Source: Bacillota bacterium (GTDB lineage: Bacteria; Bacillota; Clostridia; Peptostreptococcales; Thermotaleaceae). Taken from it: a stretch of DNA of 5,596 bases. Below, piece by piece: positions 4,087 through 5,596 of this stretch. Below the pieces are notes generated by a model that ran no database searches, was not told where the DNA came from, and worked only from the letters and a program-made list of their open reading frames with translations. Location: assembly GCA_023623095.1 (NCBI GenBank), contig JAMNXX010000114.1:1-5596 (forward strand). The letters are read 5' to 3'. A program made the translations under genes and the position numbers. Each line of letters opens with the position of its first letter. Positions within the stretch are counted from its first letter, which is position 1.

Positions 4087-5574
4087 TTAAATCCCTAAAA
4101 TATTTTTCACAACTTCTTTCATTTCATCTTTTTCACACTCTGTGCGATGCAAAATTTCTTTTTGTCCAATATCCCGTAAAACAGCTGGAATTGGAATCTT
4201 CGCAAAATCAGCCAGCACTTGGATCAGCCTAAATTCATCTTCTTCCTGATTGTCCCTTGTCAGCGCATTCGCTACGCTTTTCGTAAACTTAAAAGGGCTT
4301 GCAGTGGATACAATGACCGTCTTGGTCGGATCTTTTGTCTCTTGTTTGTATTTTTCATAGACGCAATAGGCAACAGCCGTATGGGTATCGATCACATATT
4401 TCGATTCTTCATAAACTTTTTGAATCGTATTTAATGTCTCGGATTCTGTAGCATATTCTCCGTAAAAATCTTTTAGCCCCTCTCTCATCTGAGAAGGAAT
4501 TTCATATCTCTTTTCCTCATCCAGCTGATTCATCCTATTTTGCACGAATGTACCATCTCTTCCGGAGATTTCGTACAAGAGCCTTTCCAGATTGCTGGAA
4601 ATCAGGATATCCATGGATGGAGAAATCGTAACGACAAATTCTCGCTGAATATCATAAGCTCCCGTACGAATAAAATCCGTAAGCACATTATTTTCATTCG
4701 ATGCACAGATCAGCTTATGAATTGGCAGACCCATTTGTTTGGCATAATAGGCTGCCAATATATTTCCAAAATTCCCTGTGGGAACAACAAAATTAATTTT
4801 TTCTCCCTCTTGAATCTCGCCGTCTTTTAATAGTTTTGCATATGCATATACATAATAAGCAACCTGAGGCACCAATCGGCCAATATTGATGGAATTGGCT
4901 GAAGAAAACAAGAAACCGTTTTGATTCAGTTCCTCATTTAATTCTCTATCATTGAAAAGCGCTTTAACGCCTCTTTGTGCATCGTCAAAATTACCTCTAA
5001 GCCCGATGACATAGGTATTTTTTCCTTCCTGGGTAATCATCTGCCTCTTTTGAATTTCACTGACCCCATTTGCCGGATAAAATACGATAATCTTCGTATT
5101 CGGAACATCTGCAAATCCTTCCAGTGCTGCCTTTCCCGTATCTCCGGATGTTGCTGTCAGAATGACGATTTCTTTATCCTCTCCCAATTTTTTGGCCGCC
5201 TTTGTCAGCAGATAAGGAAGAATAGACAATGCCATATCTTTAAAAGCGATCGTCTTTCCATGATAAAGTTCCAAAAAATACGCACCGCATTTTTTCGCGA
5301 TCGGAGCAATTTCCGGTGTATCAAATTTATCGTCATAGGCCTTATCGACGGCATCTTTCAGTTCGCTTTCCTCGAAATCTCCCAAATATTTTTTCAATAC
5401 ATACAGAGCAATCTCTTGGTAGTTTCCATTGGCTAATTCTTTAAAATCTTTATCAAAAACAGGGAATTCGGTCGGTACGTACAAACCTTTATCTTTTGCA
5501 ATCCCCTGCAAAATCGCTTCTGCGGACGAAATGGGCTCTGCATTGCTTCTTGTGCTTTGATAACGGATGCTCAT
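4087..5574 (-). CDS. thrC: Threonine synthase
   Basis: A PLP enzyme (fold type II) converting O-phospho-L-homoserine and water to L-threonine and phosphate in the cytoplasm. The 495 residues fit the long form of the enzyme, which has an N-terminal domain (starting with YQSTRSNAEPIS, 5-16; KGLYVP, 29-34). HGKTIAFKDMAL (105-116) carries the PLP-binding Lys112. TATSGDTGKAAL (140-151) and PTGNFGN (265-271) are the cofactor phosphate and substrate loops; IDTHTAVA (395-402) and STASPFKF (423-430) are typical of the C-terminal half. No key residue is missing. The ATG at 5574 has GAGGTGA (5588-5582) 7 nt upstream, and the protein begins MSIRYQSTRS as expected, so the start is secure. Only 22 bp of upstream DNA is in the window, so its promoter and any hom/thrB partner cannot be seen. 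It leads the unit thrC then the C-GCAxxG-C-C gene. Confidence 0.97.
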   Translation of the reverse strand: MSIRYQSTRSNAEPISSAEAILQGIAKDKGLYVPTEFPVFDKDFKELANGNYQEIALYVLKKYLGDFEESELKDAVDKAYDDKFDTPEIAPIAKKCGAYFLELYHGKTIAFKDMALSILPYLLTKAAKKLGEDKEIVILTATSGDTGKAALEGFADVPNTKIIVFYPANGVSEIQKRQMITQEGKNTYVIGLRGNFDDAQRGVKALFNDRELNEELNQNGFLFSSANSINIGRLVPQVAYYVYAYAKLLKDGEIQEGEKINFVVPTGNFGNILAAYYAKQMGLPIHKLICASNENNVLTDFIRTGAYDIQREFVVTISPSMDILISSNLERLLYEISGRDGTFVQNRMNQLDEEKRYEIPSQMREGLKDFYGEYATESETLNTIQKVYEESKYVIDTHTAVAYCVYEKYKQETKDPTKTVIVSTASPFKFTKSVANALTRDNQEEDEFRLIQVLADFAKIPIPAVLRDIGQKEILHRTECEKDEMKEVVKNILGI

Positions 5575-5596
5575 TTGTTCTTCACCTCATTTTATA

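Noticed and set aside
4975..5436. Plus-strand open frame of 153 codons
   Set aside because: It lies wholly antisense to the well-supported thrC gene, has a cysteine- and phenylalanine-rich composition typical of a shadow frame, and resembles no family I know.
5582..5596. ATG-AGG-TGA just upstream of thrC as the end of an upstream coding gene
   Set aside because: Only 22 bp are available and the AGGTGA is needed as the thrC ribosome binding site; whether an upstream gene ends here cannot be decided from this window.

Overview
The window looks like chromosome of a spore-forming, low-GC Firmicute, most likely an anaerobic clostridium. The main evidence is a small H-type acid-soluble spore protein, a LarE with the three-cysteine arrangement associated with a [4Fe-4S] cluster, a C-GCAxxG-C-C redox-protein gene common in anaerobes, strong AGGAGG-like ribosome binding sites and AT-rich intergenic DNA. 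I see no RNA gene, CRISPR array, insertion sequence or phage gene. No wholly new system is apparent; the least ordinary parts are the lar gene pair and a decayed gene remnant between two operons.

Layout. (1) Positions 1-1116, minus strand: the first 372 codons of a sodium-coupled amino-acid transporter of the NSS/SNF family, cut by the window edge. (2) Positions 1117-1429: a divergent regulatory region holding a good SigA-type promoter for the transporter, a weak forespore-type promoter candidate for the next gene, and a small set of repeats. (3) Positions 1430-1609, plus strand: sspH-like spore protein. (4) Positions 1680-1714: a two-way intrinsic terminator between converging genes. (5) Positions 1723-3279, minus strand: larE then larB, overlapping through the larB ribosome binding site, with an extended -10 promoter upstream. 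(6) Positions 3280-3607: an intergenic stretch holding that promoter, a terminator for leftward transcription, and a short remnant resembling the C-terminus of a dihydropyrimidinase/hydantoinase. (7) Positions 3608-5574, minus strand: threonine synthase (thrC), then 29 bp later a C-GCAxxG-C-C family gene, probably one transcript.

How the genes work together. LarB and LarE carry out the first two steps of nickel-pincer nucleotide cofactor synthesis: carboxylation and hydrolysis of nicotinic acid adenine dinucleotide, then sulfur insertion. The nickel insertase LarC and any client racemase (LarA family) are not in the window, so the pathway must be completed elsewhere if it is functional. ThrC makes the last step of threonine synthesis; the pairing with a cysteine-rich redox-type protein is a positional link only. 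The transporter and the spore protein are back to back and probably under unrelated control (vegetative and forespore).
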